From Eubacteriales bacterium (lineage in GTDB: Bacteria; Bacillota; Clostridia; Lachnospirales; Lachnospiraceae), in the NCBI GenBank assembly GCA_030524455.1, contig JAUNGT010000009.1, positions 1 to 64,000 on the forward strand: a stretch of 64,000 bases of DNA. The letters are read 5' to 3'. The notes beneath the pieces are model-generated. The model saw nothing but the letters and a program-made list of their open reading frames with translations. It searched no databases and was not told the origin of the DNA. The position numbers were made by a program, and so were the translations under genes. Below, in pieces: positions 33,497 through 43,284 of this stretch; the stretch's first letter is position 1, and each line of letters begins with the position of its first letter.

Positions 33497-35917
33497 TCAC
33501 TGTCTGAGCTCGATTCCAAGCCCCTCAAGGCCGTTTAAGATCTTCTTCATGGCAGCCGTAATCTCCGACTCCTCCAGCGTCTTATCCTTGTTGCGGAAGG
33601 TCAGCGTGTAGGCGATCGACTTATAGCCCTCCCGGATCTGCGTTCCCTCGTAAATATCGAACAGGGAATAGCTCTCCAGAATCTTTCCGCCTCTCTGCGC
33701 CAGCACCTTTTCGATCTGGCCCACCAGCACGGATTTGGGAACCACCATGCTGATATCCCGGGTCACGGCCGGATATTTGGCGATTCCCTCGTATTTGCGG
33801 TCGAAGGACGCGCGCGCCACGATTTCCGGCATATCCAAAACGGCGATATAAGCGCGCTGGCCGATCCCATAGCTGTCCGCCACCCTGGGGTGCACCTCGC
33901 CCAGATAGCCTACCTTTTGTCCATCGTACACCACATCCGCCTGCCGGCCGGGATGCAGCCAGGGCTTTTTGTCCGCCGGATCATAATCGGGCTTTTTACG
34001 CATACCCACATGCTCCAGAAACTCCTCGATCACGCCCTTCATGGAGAAGAAATCCCCCTCCCCGTAAAAGCCCAGGGTAAACTGCATCCGCTCGTCGGGA
34101 AGCTCCGTCAGCGGCAGAGACTTGGGCAGATAGACGTTGCCCAGCTCATAGAGACGCACATCCTTATTCCGGCGGTTATAGTTGGTCGCCAGGCTGGTGA
34201 GCATTCCGTTTAAGGAGGTGGTCCGCATCACCGAATAATCCTCGCCCAGAGGGTTTAAAATCGTCACCGTGCGGCGCAGAACGCTGTCCTGCGGAATCCG
34301 CAGCTTATCGAACACCTTCGGGCTCTCAAAGGAGTAGCACATTCCCTGGGAGAAGCCGCAGTATTCCGCGATGTCCCTGGCCTTTTGCTCCACGCGCTCC
34401 TTAAAGGAGATCTTTCCGGTGGTCGCCTCACCGGAGGGCAGCGTGGTGGGAATCCTGTCGTAGCCGTAAAAACGGGCAACCTCCTCCGCGATATCCGCAA
34501 AACCTTCCAGGTCCTGGCGGAAGGAAGGGATGACAATCACATTTTCCGCCTCGTCGTAGTCCAGCTCCAGCCGCTTAAAATAGCCCAGCATGTCTTCCTT
34601 CGGAATCTGCGTCCCCAAAAACCGGTTGATTTTGTCCGGCTCAAAGGGAATCCGGCGCAGGGGCTTTAAGGGCTGGCAAACGTCCGCCATGCCGCCCACC
34701 ACCTCGCCGCAGCCAAGCTCCTCGATGAGCTGGCAGGCACGGTCGATGGCCGCCGCTGCGTTTACCGGGTCAAGGCCCTTTTCAAAAATGCCGGAGGCCT
34801 CGGTGCGCATCCCGATCCTCTTTGCGGATTTGCGGATGTTGGGGCCGTTGAAGGTGGCTGCCTCGAACAGCACGGTTTTTACCTCGTCGGTGATCTTGCT
34901 GTTCTCGCCTCCCATGATACCGGCGATTCCGACCTCCTTCTCCGCGTCGCAGATCATCAGCACCTGGCTGTCCAGTTTGCGTACCTGTCCGTCCAGCGTC
35001 TCAAATTCATCCCCGTCCTGCGCACGGCGCACAATAATTTTGTGCCCCGCAATCGTGTCCAGATCGTAAGCGTGCATGGGCTGGCCGTACTCCGCCATCA
35101 CATAGTTGGTGATATCCACCAGGTTGTTGATGGGACGAATGCCGGAGGCCGCCAGACGCCGCTGCATCCACCTGGGGCTGGGAGCGATTTTGATATTTTT
35201 GCAGACCCTCGCGCAGTATCTGGTGCAAAGCTCTGTATCCTCCACCTCCACGCTCACATAGTCGTTTACGTCCTCCCCGTTCGGATGTACCTCCACCTTC
35301 GGCGCCTCAAACGGCAGGCGGAAGGTTGCCGCCGCCTCCCGGGCAATTCCCAGGATGCTGTAACAGTCCACCCGGTTGCTTGTAATCTCATACTCGAACA
35401 CCGTATCGTGCAGTCCCAGCGCCTCCACGGCGTCCGCCCCCACGACGGCGTCCCCGTCAAAAATGTAAATGCCGTATTCCGGCGCCTCCGGGTACATCTC
35501 CCGGCTGCTGCCAAGCTCCTCGATGGAGCACATCATGCCCTCGGAGGGCACGCCCCGCAGCTTGCCGGCCTTAATCTCCACGCCGTCTGCCGGCAGCGGT
35601 CCGCCGTCGTGGCCGCCCGCCACTTTTCCGCCGTCCAGGACGACGGGAACCTTATCCCCCTCCCGGACATTGGGCGCGCCGGTGACAATCTGGATGGTCC
35701 GGTCCCCGATATTGACCTGGCAGACGATCAGCTTGTCCGCGTCCGGATGCTTTTCGATTTTCTCAATCTGCCCGATCACAATTTTTTCCAGGTTTTTGTC
35801 CAGACGGGTATAGCCCTCCACCTTGGTGCCGGACAGTGTCATCTTATCGAAATACTCCTGATCCGTGCAGGAAAGGCCGGGCACATATGCTTTAATCCAT
35901 GATAATGCTGTATCCAT
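33497..35917 (-). CDS. pheT: Phenylalanyl-tRNA synthetase beta subunit
   Basis: An 806-residue subunit of the alpha2-beta2 enzyme. It has the N-terminal tRNA-binding EMAP-like fold (KIVIGQIEKIEKHPDADKL). The B3/B4 editing domain (RPINNLVDITNYVM, HAYDLD) and the B5 domain follow. Next are the catalytic-like B6/B7 core (TTLPSGEATTG) and the C-terminal ferredoxin-fold anticodon-binding domain (KYPAVTRDISMVV). The length is as expected. It follows pheS by 16 nt and is under the same T-box. GGAGGAG precedes the ATG. Confidence 0.97.
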   Translation of the reverse strand: MDTALSWIKAYVPGLSCTDQEYFDKMTLSGTKVEGYTRLDKNLEKIVIGQIEKIEKHPDADKLIVCQVNIGDRTIQIVTGAPNVREGDKVPVVLDGGKVAGGHDGGPLPADGVEIKAGKLRGVPSEGMMCSIEELGSSREMYPEAPEYGIYIFDGDAVVGADAVEALGLHDTVFEYEITSNRVDCYSILGIAREAAATFRLPFEAPKVEVHPNGEDVNDYVSVEVEDTELCTRYCARVCKNIKIAPSPRWMQRRLAASGIRPINNLVDITNYVMAEYGQPMHAYDLDTIAGHKIIVRRAQDGDEFETLDGQVRKLDSQVLMICDAEKEVGIAGIMGGENSKITDEVKTVLFEAATFNGPNIRKSAKRIGMRTEASGIFEKGLDPVNAAAAIDRACQLIEELGCGEVVGGMADVCQPLKPLRRIPFEPDKINRFLGTQIPKEDMLGYFKRLELDYDEAENVIVIPSFRQDLEGFADIAEEVARFYGYDRIPTTLPSGEATTGKISFKERVEQKARDIAEYCGFSQGMCYSFESPKVFDKLRIPQDSVLRRTVTILNPLGEDYSVMRTTSLNGMLTSLATNYNRRNKDVRLYELGNVYLPKSLPLTELPDERMQFTLGFYGEGDFFSMKGVIEEFLEHVGMRKKPDYDPADKKPWLHPGRQADVVYDGQKVGYLGEVHPRVADSYGIGQRAYIAVLDMPEIVARASFDRKYEGIAKYPAVTRDISMVVPKSVLVGQIEKVLAQRGGKILESYSLFDIYEGTQIREGYKSIAYTLTFRNKDKTLEESEITAAMKKILNGLEGLGIELRQ

Positions 35918-35933
35918 TTTTCTCCTCCATTCC

Positions 35934-36953
35934 TCAGAACTGCTTCAAAAACCGGATATCGTTCTCGTAAAGCAGACGCATGTCGTCGATCTCATATTTC
36001 AGCAGGGCAATCCGCTCCAGGCCCACGCCGAAGGCGAAGCCGGAATATTCCTCCGGGTCGATGCCGCTCATGGAAAGCACCCTGGGATGCACCATGCCGC
36101 AGCCCAAAATCTCGATCCAGCCGGAGCCCTTGCAGAACCGGCAGCCCTTGCCGCCGCATTTAAAGCAGCTCACATCCACCTCCGCGCTGGGCTCCGTGAA
36201 GGGGAAATGATGCGGTCTGAATTTTACCTTCGTATTCTCCCCGAACAGCTCCCTGGCAAACTCTGCAAGCGTGCCCTTCAAATCGGAGAAGGTGATATTT
36301 TTGTCGATTACCAGTCCCTCGATCTGATGGAAGGAAGGGGAATGGGTGGCGTCCACCTCGTCGGAGCGGAACACTCTTCCGGGGGCGATCATGCGGATCG
36401 GCAGCTTTCCCTTCTCCATCGTGCGCACCTGCACCGGAGAGGTCTGGGTGCGAAGCACGATCTGATCATTAATATAGAAGGTATCCTGCTCGTCCCGCGC
36501 CGGATGGTCCTTGGGGATGTTGAGCGCTTCAAAGTTGTAGTAATCCTTCTCCACCTCCGGTCCCTCCACGACCTCATAGCCCATGCCGACAAAGATCCTC
36601 TCGACCTCCTCCAGGGCGATCGTGTTGGGATGACGGTGACCCACCTGGTTTTTCCTGGCAGGCAGCGTCACGTCGATAACCTCGTTTTTCAGACGCGCCT
36701 CCAGCACCAGGTCCTCCAGCTTTGCCTTCTCCGTCTCCAGCGCCTTCTCAATCTCTGCGCGCACCTCGTTGACCATCTGTCCCACCCTGGGCCGCTCCTC
36801 CGGCGCCACGTCGCGCATGCTCTTTAACACCTCCGTCAGGGCGCCCTTCTTGCCCAGGGCGCTGACCCTGACCTCGTTTAGCTTATCCAGATTTTCGGAA
36901 GCGTTGATCTGCTTCAAAATCTCTTCCCTTATTTTCGCCAGTTTCTCTTTCAC
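35934..36953 (-). CDS. pheS: Phenylalanyl-tRNA synthetase alpha subunit
   Basis: A 339-residue class II synthetase catalytic subunit. It has an N-terminal coiled coil ([21 protein letters not shown]), motif 2 with [20 protein letters not shown], and motif 3 [27 protein letters not shown] is a Cys-rich insertion near residue 255. The start chosen is the GTG at 36953, because AAAGGAG lies 6 nt upstream and the length then equals the family norm. The upstream in-frame codons belong to the T-box leader. Confidence 0.96.
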   Translation of the reverse strand: MKEKLAKIREEILKQINASENLDKLNEVRVSALGKKGALTEVLKSMRDVAPEERPRVGQMVNEVRAEIEKALETEKAKLEDLVLEARLKNEVIDVTLPARKNQVGHRHPNTIALEEVERIFVGMGYEVVEGPEVEKDYYNFEALNIPKDHPARDEQDTFYINDQIVLRTQTSPVQVRTMEKGKLPIRMIAPGRVFRSDEVDATHSPSFHQIEGLVIDKNITFSDLKGTLAEFARELFGENTKVKFRPHHFPFTEPSAEVDVSCFKCGGKGCRFCKGSGWIEILGCGMVHPRVLSMSGIDPEEYSGFAFGVGLERIALLKYEIDDMRLLYENDIRFLKQF

Positions 36954-37027
36954 AGCAAACTCCTTTCTCTTCTTTGTTACGCCTTGGCGTATACTCGTGA
37001 TTTTCCGTGCAATAATAAATTGCATAA

Positions 37028-37317
37028 AAAATCCCCGGTTAAAAAACCAGGGACGAAATTTTCCGCGGTACCACCCTTTTTCCCGCCGCATTGCTCGCGG
37101 CAGGCGCTTCATTCCGGGCGTAACGTGCCTGACGCGTCCCGGCCTACCCAAAGCAAACGCCATCCGCTCTCTGCGGACAACCGCCTGTCTTCTTCTGCCG
37201 GGCGGCTCCGGTGGGAAATTCGCATCCTTCCTGTAGAAAAGCTCTCAGCCGACGGCTCTTCCTCTCTGCCCTGCCTGCGGACGCTACTGACACCTTCACT
37301 GCCTTTTGTTATTCCAT
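37028..37317 (-). promoter_or_regulatory. T-box riboswitch controlling pheST
   Basis: On the minus strand the conserved T-box core AGGGTGGTACCGCGG lies at 37063-37078. It is followed by the terminator hairpin TCCCTGG...CCGGGGA with TTTTTT (37026-37053). Upstream, GCGAATTTCCCACC in a stem-I-like region offers TTC as the specifier for phenylalanine, consistent with the downstream genes. Uncharged tRNA-Phe would stabilise the antiterminator and let pheS-pheT be transcribed. Confidence 0.92.
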
Positions 37318-37324
37318 ATGGCCT

Positions 37325-37353
37325 ATTTTATGAAATCTGTCCGCAAAAGTCAA
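37325..37353 (-). promoter_or_regulatory. Promoter of the pheST T-box transcript
   Basis: Minus strand: TTGACT (37348-37353), 17-nt spacer, TAAAAT (37325-37330), just before the T-box leader. Confidence 0.7.
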
Positions 37354-37473
37354 CCCTGTTCTGAAAAGAGTAACACCAAATAATAACCGTTCATCCCGCG
37401 CCATTCGCAAAGCCGCGCTAACGCGCTTTCCGCCGCTTTGCGGCTCCCTTTGCTCATAATCGGGCGCTCCCTC

Positions 37474-37532
37474 AGCCGGGAGCAACCGGCCAAAATTCGT
37501 GCGAGCACGATTTTGGCCGGTCACTCCCGGCT
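37474..37532. repeat. 59-nt palindromic repeat, copy 2
   Basis: A long hairpin matching 19076-19134 in length and layout. Outer pair A-T replaces G-C, inner pair G-C replaces A-T, and another stem pair changes G-C to A-T, so differences are compensatory. It overlaps the stop codon of the YihY gene. A further hairpin-prone GC-rich stretch lies at about 37405-37445. Confidence 0.85.
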
Positions 37533-38342
37533 GGCTGAACTGAAGAAGCTCATAAATCGGTTGATATGCGCGCCCACCAGCAGCAGGTACATGCAGAAGT
37601 ACAGCCACATCATGACCACCACAATGGCGGAAAGGCTGCCGTAGAGGCCGAAATCGTTGAACTGTTCTATGTAAATGGAAAATCCCCAGGAAAACAGGTT
37701 CCAGCTCACCGCCGTAAAAAGTGCGCCGGGAAACTGGTTTTTCCATTTCAGTTTGATGTTCGGCACGAAGGCGAAGATTGTCATGAACACCAGCGTCAGG
37801 ATTCCCCAGGAAAACAGCGGCTTTAGGTGCATCAGCAATGAAACAATCTCATCCAGCACCGGGATATGGCGGTTCAGCACTCTCACCAGCGTATCCCCGA
37901 ACACCATAAAGACAAGCGAGATGAGCAGAATCGCCAGTAAAACGACCGTGTAAAAGGAGGCCAGCAGCCGCTGGACAAAATAGTTGCGGTCCTCCACCAC
38001 TCCGTTCATGGCGTTTAAGCCCCGGATCAACGCCAGCATCCCCTTGCCCGCCGACCAGATCGTCACAATCGCCGCCACGCTGACCACGCCCACCGTGCTG
38101 TTGTACAGCGACTCGATCAGACTGCTCATCATGGGAACCAGCGGCGAGGGCATCACCTGCGCCACTCCCCGCAGCAAATCGGACTTCTGCAGGGAGGTCA
38201 GGGGCAGGAGGGAGCACAGCAGAATGATAATCGGAATCAGGGACAGGAAAATAAAGTAAGCCGCGCTGGAGGCATGGGCACTCACATTGGATTTTGACAT
38301 ATGCCGGACAAAGCCTGTCGCCAGACTGATCTTCTTTTTCAT
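37521..38342 (-). CDS. YihY/BrkB-family integral membrane protein
   Basis: A 273-residue protein with about six membrane spans (for example FIFLSLIPIIILLCSLLPL and LLASFYTVVLLAILLISLV). It has the family landmarks SAAYFIFLSLIP near the N-terminus, IWSAGKGMLALIRGLN, and GSLSAIVVVMMWLYFCMYLLLVGAHIN at the C-terminus. The family was once misnamed ribonuclease BN. The actual role is unknown, though transport or envelope functions are suspected. The ATG at 38342 with AAAGGA upstream is preferred over the GTG at 38360. The last codons lie within a palindromic repeat. Confidence 0.92.
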   Translation of the reverse strand: MKKKISLATGFVRHMSKSNVSAHASSAAYFIFLSLIPIIILLCSLLPLTSLQKSDLLRGVAQVMPSPLVPMMSSLIESLYNSTVGVVSVAAIVTIWSAGKGMLALIRGLNAMNGVVEDRNYFVQRLLASFYTVVLLAILLISLVFMVFGDTLVRVLNRHIPVLDEIVSLLMHLKPLFSWGILTLVFMTIFAFVPNIKLKWKNQFPGALFTAVSWNLFSWGFSIYIEQFNDFGLYGSLSAIVVVMMWLYFCMYLLLVGAHINRFMSFFSSASRE

Positions 38343-38366
38343 TCTGTTTCCTTTCCGCACACCGTT

Positions 38367-40847
38367 CTACGATTCATAAATATTCCGCAGGACGCACCCT
38401 TTGTAAAAAAAAGACAGGATCCCCTCTGCGTCCACCTCCGCAAGCGCCATATTCCGCGCGCCATTCTGGGACAGGCCGACGCCGTGGCCAAAGCCCCCGC
38501 CGTTTAACGTATATCCTACCACAGCGCCGTCCGTTTGGGAAGGAGAAAGGACGAAAAATGCGCTGGGCACCATGGAGGGGGCCGCTGCGCTGCTGCCGTC
38601 CTGCCGGATCACCGGGCTTTGTCCGTCGCAGAGCACATACCGGATGTTGTGCTCCGTCTTCACTGTCACCTGTCCTCCCTCCCCCTCGATCAGGAGCCGG
38701 TTTGCCACTCCGCCGGGTCCGCGCCCGGTCACCTCAAGGCGAAGGATCCTCCCAAGCCCGGGAACCGGGGACTGGGCCCAGCTTTTGTCCGCCTGTTCCA
38801 CCAGCACGCCGTCCGGATCCGCCTGCTGACGCCGCGAAAGCGCCTTGACAAGCACGTCGCTGTCCAGATGCTCCACCGTATACTGCCAGCGATACCAGGG
38901 CTCGTTCTTTTCATAGAAGTTTTCCTGACCGCCGCGGATAAAACCGTCAAAGGCCTCGTTTTGTTCCAGCAGGGCCGCCTGCCCGTAAGCCGGCGCCATC
39001 ACCGCCAGCACATCCTGTTCCTTCGCCGCCAGCGTCAGCTCCAGATTTTTCGTGTCGATGGCCTGGGCCATCAGATAGGGATAGTCCGCCTCCCTGCCGC
39101 CCTCCCAGACTGAGGCGTCCGTGCCGTAGCCGCAGGAGGTGGAATAATAGTAGGTCTCCGCCAGCTCCTCCCCATAATAAAGCGTCTGTCCGGCCGTCTC
39201 CCGCACCGCCTTTGTGGTCTGGACATTTTCCGCAATATTGTGATACACCTGGAAAGCGGCGCTGTCATCCACATGGGCGCCAAGCTCCGGAAGGCCTGCC
39301 CGAAGCATCCGGGCGTAGGCGTAGGTGCGGGCGCAGACCGCCTGGCTTTTTAGGGCCTCCAGCGGATAGGAGGCCGGCATCTCGCTGGGCACCACCGCGT
39401 AGAGATATTCCTCCAGCAAAACCTCGTTGATTGCCAAAAGCCCCTGTTCTCCCTTCACAAACTCAAAGCTGCCGCGGTAATCCGCCGTGCCCTGGGAACG
39501 GTTTACATTTTCCAGCCGGATATGACCGGTCAAAATCTCCGGCGTCAGCCGGATCCGGTCGCTGTCCGCAAAGAGCGGGCTGTCTGCCGCAAGCTCCAGC
39601 TTCTCCCCGGCCGCCAGCCGTTTCTCCTTCCGGCTGCCGTAGGCCCCAAAGCGAATCACCGCGTCGCAGTCCGCCGTCAGCTCCAGCCTCTCATGCCAGG
39701 CTCCCCCGTAATCCGAGGTTTTTATCAATACCCGGATATACTCCATTTTTTCTTCCCGGGGGACCAGCGCGGCCTCGATGACCCCGTCCTCAATCACAAA
39801 ATCCGTAAATGCGTAGCCGACCCGCAGCTCTGAGGGATACAGCTTCTTCAGCTTCCCGTAGAGCCGGTATATTTTCAGATTTTCCGAAAAAGGGAAATAC
39901 CCCTGTCCCTCGATTTCCGCTCCCCGGCTGTCCATCCGCAAAAGCTGCCCGGAAACCTTGTGCTCCCTGCAGACGGCGCGCACCGGCATTCCCTCTGAAA
40001 AGGTCAGATCGCAGACCTGGTCCTTCGTCCCGCCGTGCTCTTGTAAAAAAGCCTCCATGCCCTCCCGCGCAGCCAAAAGCAGCTCGTAATCGTTCCAGAA
40101 GCAGCGGATTCCCTCCTCTCCGATGCTCATGACCCAGAGATTCCGGAGCGTAACCTCCTCTGCGCCGACGCTTCGCACCGCATACAGCCCGCCCTGCCTC
40201 GCCACGGCCTGCACATTCCTGCGCCACAGCATACTCTCCCCAAAGCGCTCCGCAAAAAAGGTCCAGCGGCCCTCGTCCGTCACCAGCTCCTGTTCCGACA
40301 GCGCCTTTCCCTCTGGGTCCGTCGCCTGCTCCCCGGCCGCCAGGATGCGCACCGTCACGTCCTGAATCTGTCCCTCCGGATCGTACCGCTTACGGGCCGC
40401 ATCGAACCATTCATACCAGTCGGAGGCCTCCACCCTCTCCTTTTTGCGGTAAGCGCCCCCGTCAAAAAGCTCCCGGCTCTCCGGCAGCAGCTCAAGCAGC
40501 GTGAAAGCCTGGCCCCAGGTCAGATATCCCTGCCCCTCCGAGGCATCCATCCCCTTCAGGGCAGACAGCACCGCCTCCGGATCCGGCCCCGGATCGGTTC
40601 CCGCGCCATCCCCTGCCGCCGCTGCCGTATCCGCCAGCAGCCAGGCCAGGTTTCCCGCCTCCTGTAAGGAAATATAATTCCCTTCCTTTTCCTGCCGCGG
40701 GAGGGTCAGTCGCTGCGCCGTCCTGCCGATCAGCCACAGCAGCAAAAAGCAGCCTGCGGCGGTCAGCAGCAGCTTTCCCGCCATCCTGAGCCGTCTTCTC
40801 CGCCGCTGCCTCTTTTTTCGATTTCTGATATAAAGCCGCTCCGCCAT
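38367..40847 (-). CDS. SpoIID/LytB-domain protein
   Basis: An 826-residue protein. It has a short basic cytoplasmic N-terminus (IRNRKKRQRRRRRLR), one membrane anchor near residues 24-43 and a long extracytoplasmic region. The C-terminal half holds the SpoIID domain: LLEEYLYAVVPSEMPASYPLEALKSQAVCARTYA, then STSCGYGTD and GHGVGLSQNGA. SpoIID is a lytic transglycosylase that works on peptidoglycan during engulfment. This protein is much longer than SpoIID itself (about 340 residues) and belongs to a group with a big N-terminal extension of unknown function. It lies 24 nt from the YihY gene. Confidence 0.88.
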   Translation of the reverse strand: MAERLYIRNRKKRQRRRRRLRMAGKLLLTAAGCFLLLWLIGRTAQRLTLPRQEKEGNYISLQEAGNLAWLLADTAAAAGDGAGTDPGPDPEAVLSALKGMDASEGQGYLTWGQAFTLLELLPESRELFDGGAYRKKERVEASDWYEWFDAARKRYDPEGQIQDVTVRILAAGEQATDPEGKALSEQELVTDEGRWTFFAERFGESMLWRRNVQAVARQGGLYAVRSVGAEEVTLRNLWVMSIGEEGIRCFWNDYELLLAAREGMEAFLQEHGGTKDQVCDLTFSEGMPVRAVCREHKVSGQLLRMDSRGAEIEGQGYFPFSENLKIYRLYGKLKKLYPSELRVGYAFTDFVIEDGVIEAALVPREEKMEYIRVLIKTSDYGGAWHERLELTADCDAVIRFGAYGSRKEKRLAAGEKLELAADSPLFADSDRIRLTPEILTGHIRLENVNRSQGTADYRGSFEFVKGEQGLLAINEVLLEEYLYAVVPSEMPASYPLEALKSQAVCARTYAYARMLRAGLPELGAHVDDSAAFQVYHNIAENVQTTKAVRETAGQTLYYGEELAETYYYSTSCGYGTDASVWEGGREADYPYLMAQAIDTKNLELTLAAKEQDVLAVMAPAYGQAALLEQNEAFDGFIRGGQENFYEKNEPWYRWQYTVEHLDSDVLVKALSRRQQADPDGVLVEQADKSWAQSPVPGLGRILRLEVTGRGPGGVANRLLIEGEGGQVTVKTEHNIRYVLCDGQSPVIRQDGSSAAAPSMVPSAFFVLSPSQTDGAVVGYTLNGGGFGHGVGLSQNGARNMALAEVDAEGILSFFYKGCVLRNIYES

Positions 40848-40878
40848 AAGGCTTCCCCCTTCGTTGTGCTCAAATTGT

Positions 40879-40906
40879 AAAAGGCAGCCCCTGCGGACTG
40901 CCTTTT
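40879..40906. terminator. Terminator downstream of 6S RNA
   Basis: AAAAGGCAG and CTGCCTTTT form a 9-bp stem with a 10-nt loop, flanked by T-rich sequence on both strands. It would end the 6S transcript on the minus strand. Confidence 0.75.
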
Positions 40907-40911
40907 TCTTT

Positions 40912-41094
40912 CGTATAATCCCAAGATGCCGCCCCCTGTATTCTGACTCCTAGCCAAAGCCAGGTGGGTAACCGCAACCGACGCTTCTGCCTTCCCCTGC
41001 GCAATGAGGGCCTGACATCCGCCCGGCAATATAGGAATCCCGTTTAAAGTAAATGTAGGTTCAAAACAACAGGGGTTCTCGTACATCTCAGGTT
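40912..41094 (-). ncRNA. ssrS: 6S RNA
   Basis: The minus-strand sequence from about 41094 shows the 6S layout. The 5' side of the closing stem (CTGAGATGTACG...CCCCTG) pairs with the 3' side (CAGGGGGCGGCATCTTGG), as in E. coli and other 6S RNAs. A large internal region lies between, with a GCCGGGCGGATGTCAGGCCC hairpin and TACCCACCTGGC. A promoter lies at 41101-41129 and a terminator hairpin at 40879-40906. 6S RNA mimics an open promoter and binds housekeeping RNA polymerase holoenzyme in stationary phase. Apparent ORFs across this stretch are not convincing. Ends are approximate. Confidence 0.85.
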
Positions 41095-41100
41095 ACATTT

Positions 41101-41129
41101 ATTATATCCAATCCGGAGAGAAAAAACAA
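41101..41129 (-). promoter_or_regulatory. Promoter of 6S RNA
   Basis: Minus strand: TTGTTT (41124-41129), 17-nt spacer, TATAAT (41101-41106), giving a start near 41094. Confidence 0.75.
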
Positions 41130-41186
41130 CTGGAAATTTTTCAGAAGCATCCCGCATAAGATAACAGGAAAAAGAGGTTCTTTTTT

Positions 41187-42332
41187 ATGGAAATTTACAC
41201 GGTTCGGCCAGGCGACAATGTGGACCGCATCGCGGCCCGCTTCGGCGTACCCGTCGAGGCGCTGCTCTATGACAACCAGCTTTCCCGTCCCTATCCGCTG
41301 GCCGTCGGCCAGGCTCTTTTAATTCCCTCCGGGACGCCGGATCCGCTCCGCCCGAAAATCGTCGCGGGCGGCTATGCCTACCCTTACATCCGGCGGGAGG
41401 TGCTGGAGGAAACGCTCCCCTGGCTCTCCGATCTGTATGTATTTTCCTACCGCTTTTCGGAGCAGGGGGATCTGCTGCCTCCCGAGGCCGACGACCGTTT
41501 CATGACGGAGCTTGCCCTGCAGCAAAACGTGCGGCCCATCCTGACGCTGACGCCCTTCAATGCGGACGGAAGCTTTGACAGCAGCCTCATCCACGCCCTT
41601 CTGAGCAGCCCTGCAGCGCAGGAACGCCTGATCGGCCAGCTTGCCGACGCGCTGCGCCAAAAGGGGTTTTGGGGCGTGGATATCGATTTTGAGTACGTCT
41701 ACGCCCGGGATCGGGAGGCTTACCCTGCCTTTGTGGCAAAGGTGCGCCGGGCGGTCCGTGCCGTCAACGAAAATTACCGGGTATCCGTCGCCCTCTCCGC
41801 CAAAACCTCCGCCTCCCAGAAGGGCCTGCTCTACGAGGGGTTAGATTACAGGGCGCTGGGGGAGGCAGCGGACAGCGCGCTTTTGATGACCTACGAATGG
41901 GGCTACGCCTACGGGCCGCCCATGGCCATCGCCCCCATCAACGAGGTGCGCAGGGTGGTGGAATATGCCCTCACGGAAATTCCCGCCCACCGGCTTGACT
42001 TAGGCATCCCCAACTACGGCTACGACTGGCCGCTGCCCTTTCGCCAGGGCGAGACGAAGGCCACCGCCGTCACCCTGCAGTACGCCGTGCAGCTTGCCAT
42101 CGAAAACGACGCGGCCATCCGCTTCGACGAGGCATCCATGTCCCCGCATTTTCGCTACCGGAAAAACGGTACGGAGCATGAGGTCTGGTTTGAGGATGTG
42201 CGCAGCCTGCGCGAAAAATTCAGCCTGCTTGCCGAATACGACCTTCGGGGCGCAGGCTACTGGCAGATCATGCGCCTGTTTTTCCCCAACTGGATCCTGC
42301 TGTCGGACACCTTCCGGCCGGAAAAAGGCTAG
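41187..42332 (+). CDS. LysM-GH18 spore cortex-lytic / germination enzyme (SleL/YaaH-like)
   Basis: A 381-residue protein. It has one N-terminal LysM domain (residues 2-48, EIYTVRPGDNVDRIAARFGV...LLIP) that binds peptidoglycan glycan chains. A GH18 barrel follows from about residue 55. The catalytic DxDxE motif is present as GVDIDFEYV near residue 165. Homologues are N-acetylglucosaminidases acting on spore cortex during germination. No signal peptide is seen, which is usual for SleL-type proteins loaded into the spore coat. Many relatives have two LysM domains and this one has one. Confidence 0.92.
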   Translation: MEIYTVRPGDNVDRIAARFGVPVEALLYDNQLSRPYPLAVGQALLIPSGTPDPLRPKIVAGGYAYPYIRREVLEETLPWLSDLYVFSYRFSEQGDLLPPEADDRFMTELALQQNVRPILTLTPFNADGSFDSSLIHALLSSPAAQERLIGQLADALRQKGFWGVDIDFEYVYARDREAYPAFVAKVRRAVRAVNENYRVSVALSAKTSASQKGLLYEGLDYRALGEAADSALLMTYEWGYAYGPPMAIAPINEVRRVVEYALTEIPAHRLDLGIPNYGYDWPLPFRQGETKATAVTLQYAVQLAIENDAAIRFDEASMSPHFRYRKNGTEHEVWFEDVRSLREKFSLLAEYDLRGAGYWQIMRLFFPNWILLSDTFRPEKG

Positions 42333-42337
42333 CGCCC

Positions 42338-43282
42338 TTACCGCTCCGCCCGCATGGGATTATGCAGGAAATCCTCATAGGCCAGACGGATGCCGTCCTC
42401 CAGCTCCGTGTGATAGGTCCAGCCCAGATTTTTCAGCTTGGTCACGTCCAGAAGCTTTCTGGGCGTGCCGTCGGGCTTGGTGGGATCCCACCGGATCTCC
42501 CCGGTATAGCCCACCACCTTCGCGGTCAGCTCCGTCAGCTCCCGGATCGTCAGCTCCTTGCCGGTGCCCACATTCACCGTCTCATTGCCGGAGTAATGGT
42601 TCATCAGAAACACGCAGGCGTCCGCCAGATCGTCCACATACAAAAACTCCCGCAGCGGCGTACCGGTCCCCCAGCAGGTCACCTCCCTGGCGCCGGACAT
42701 CTTCGCCTCGTGGAAGCGGCGGATCAGCGCCGGCAGAACATGGCTGTGCGTGGGATGATAGTTGTCGTTGGGGCCGTAAAGATTGGTGGGCATGGCGGAA
42801 ATATAGTCCGTGCCGTACTGCCGGTTTAAAAACTCACAGTATTTCAGACCGGAAATCTTTGCCAGCGCATAGGCCTCGTTTGTCTTTTCCAGCTCGGAGG
42901 TCAGAAGGCAGCTCTCCGGCATGGGCTGGGGCGCCATCCGGGGATAAATGCAGGAGGAGCCCAAAAACAGCAGCTTTTTGCAGCCGTTCTGCCAGGCGGA
43001 ATGAATCACGTTCATCTCCAGCGTCATGTTGTCGTACATGAAATCCGCCAGCGCCTCCTGGTTGGCCACGATGCCTCCCACCTTGGCTGCCGCCAGGAAA
43101 ACATAGTCCGGCTTCTCCTCTGCAAAAAAATCCTCCACCGCCTGCTGACGGCACAGATTCAGTTCCTTATGCGTCCTGGTCACAATATTGTGATAGCCCG
43201 CCTTTTCCAGCGCACGCACGATGGCGGAGCCCACCATTCCCCGATGCCCGGCCACATAGATTTTCGCATTTTTTTCCATCAT
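42338..43282 (-). CDS. fcl: GDP-L-fucose synthase
   Basis: A 314-residue short-chain dehydrogenase/reductase that epimerises and reduces GDP-4-keto-6-deoxy-mannose to GDP-L-fucose with NADPH. The nucleotide site is [18 protein letters not shown] at the N-terminus. The catalytic Ser-Tyr-Lys set is seen in GSSCIYP and [11 protein letters not shown]. It follows gmd by 2 nt, giving the complete two-step route from GDP-mannose. GDP-fucose would feed surface glycans. Confidence 0.96.
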   Translation of the reverse strand: MMEKNAKIYVAGHRGMVGSAIVRALEKAGYHNIVTRTHKELNLCRQQAVEDFFAEEKPDYVFLAAAKVGGIVANQEALADFMYDNMTLEMNVIHSAWQNGCKKLLFLGSSCIYPRMAPQPMPESCLLTSELEKTNEAYALAKISGLKYCEFLNRQYGTDYISAMPTNLYGPNDNYHPTHSHVLPALIRRFHEAKMSGAREVTCWGTGTPLREFLYVDDLADACVFLMNHYSGNETVNVGTGKELTIRELTELTAKVVGYTGEIRWDPTKPDGTPRKLLDVTKLKNLGWTYHTELEDGIRLAYEDFLHNPMRAER

Positions 43283-43284
43283 CG

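Noticed and set aside
37164..37317. Upstream extension of pheS into the T-box leader
   Set aside because: The GTG at 36953 has an ideal ribosome binding site and gives the normal length. The extension lies in the riboswitch.
40763..41086. Minus-strand ORF spanning the 6S RNA region
   Set aside because: It overlaps the conserved 6S structure and the spoIID start, and shows no protein-like pattern.
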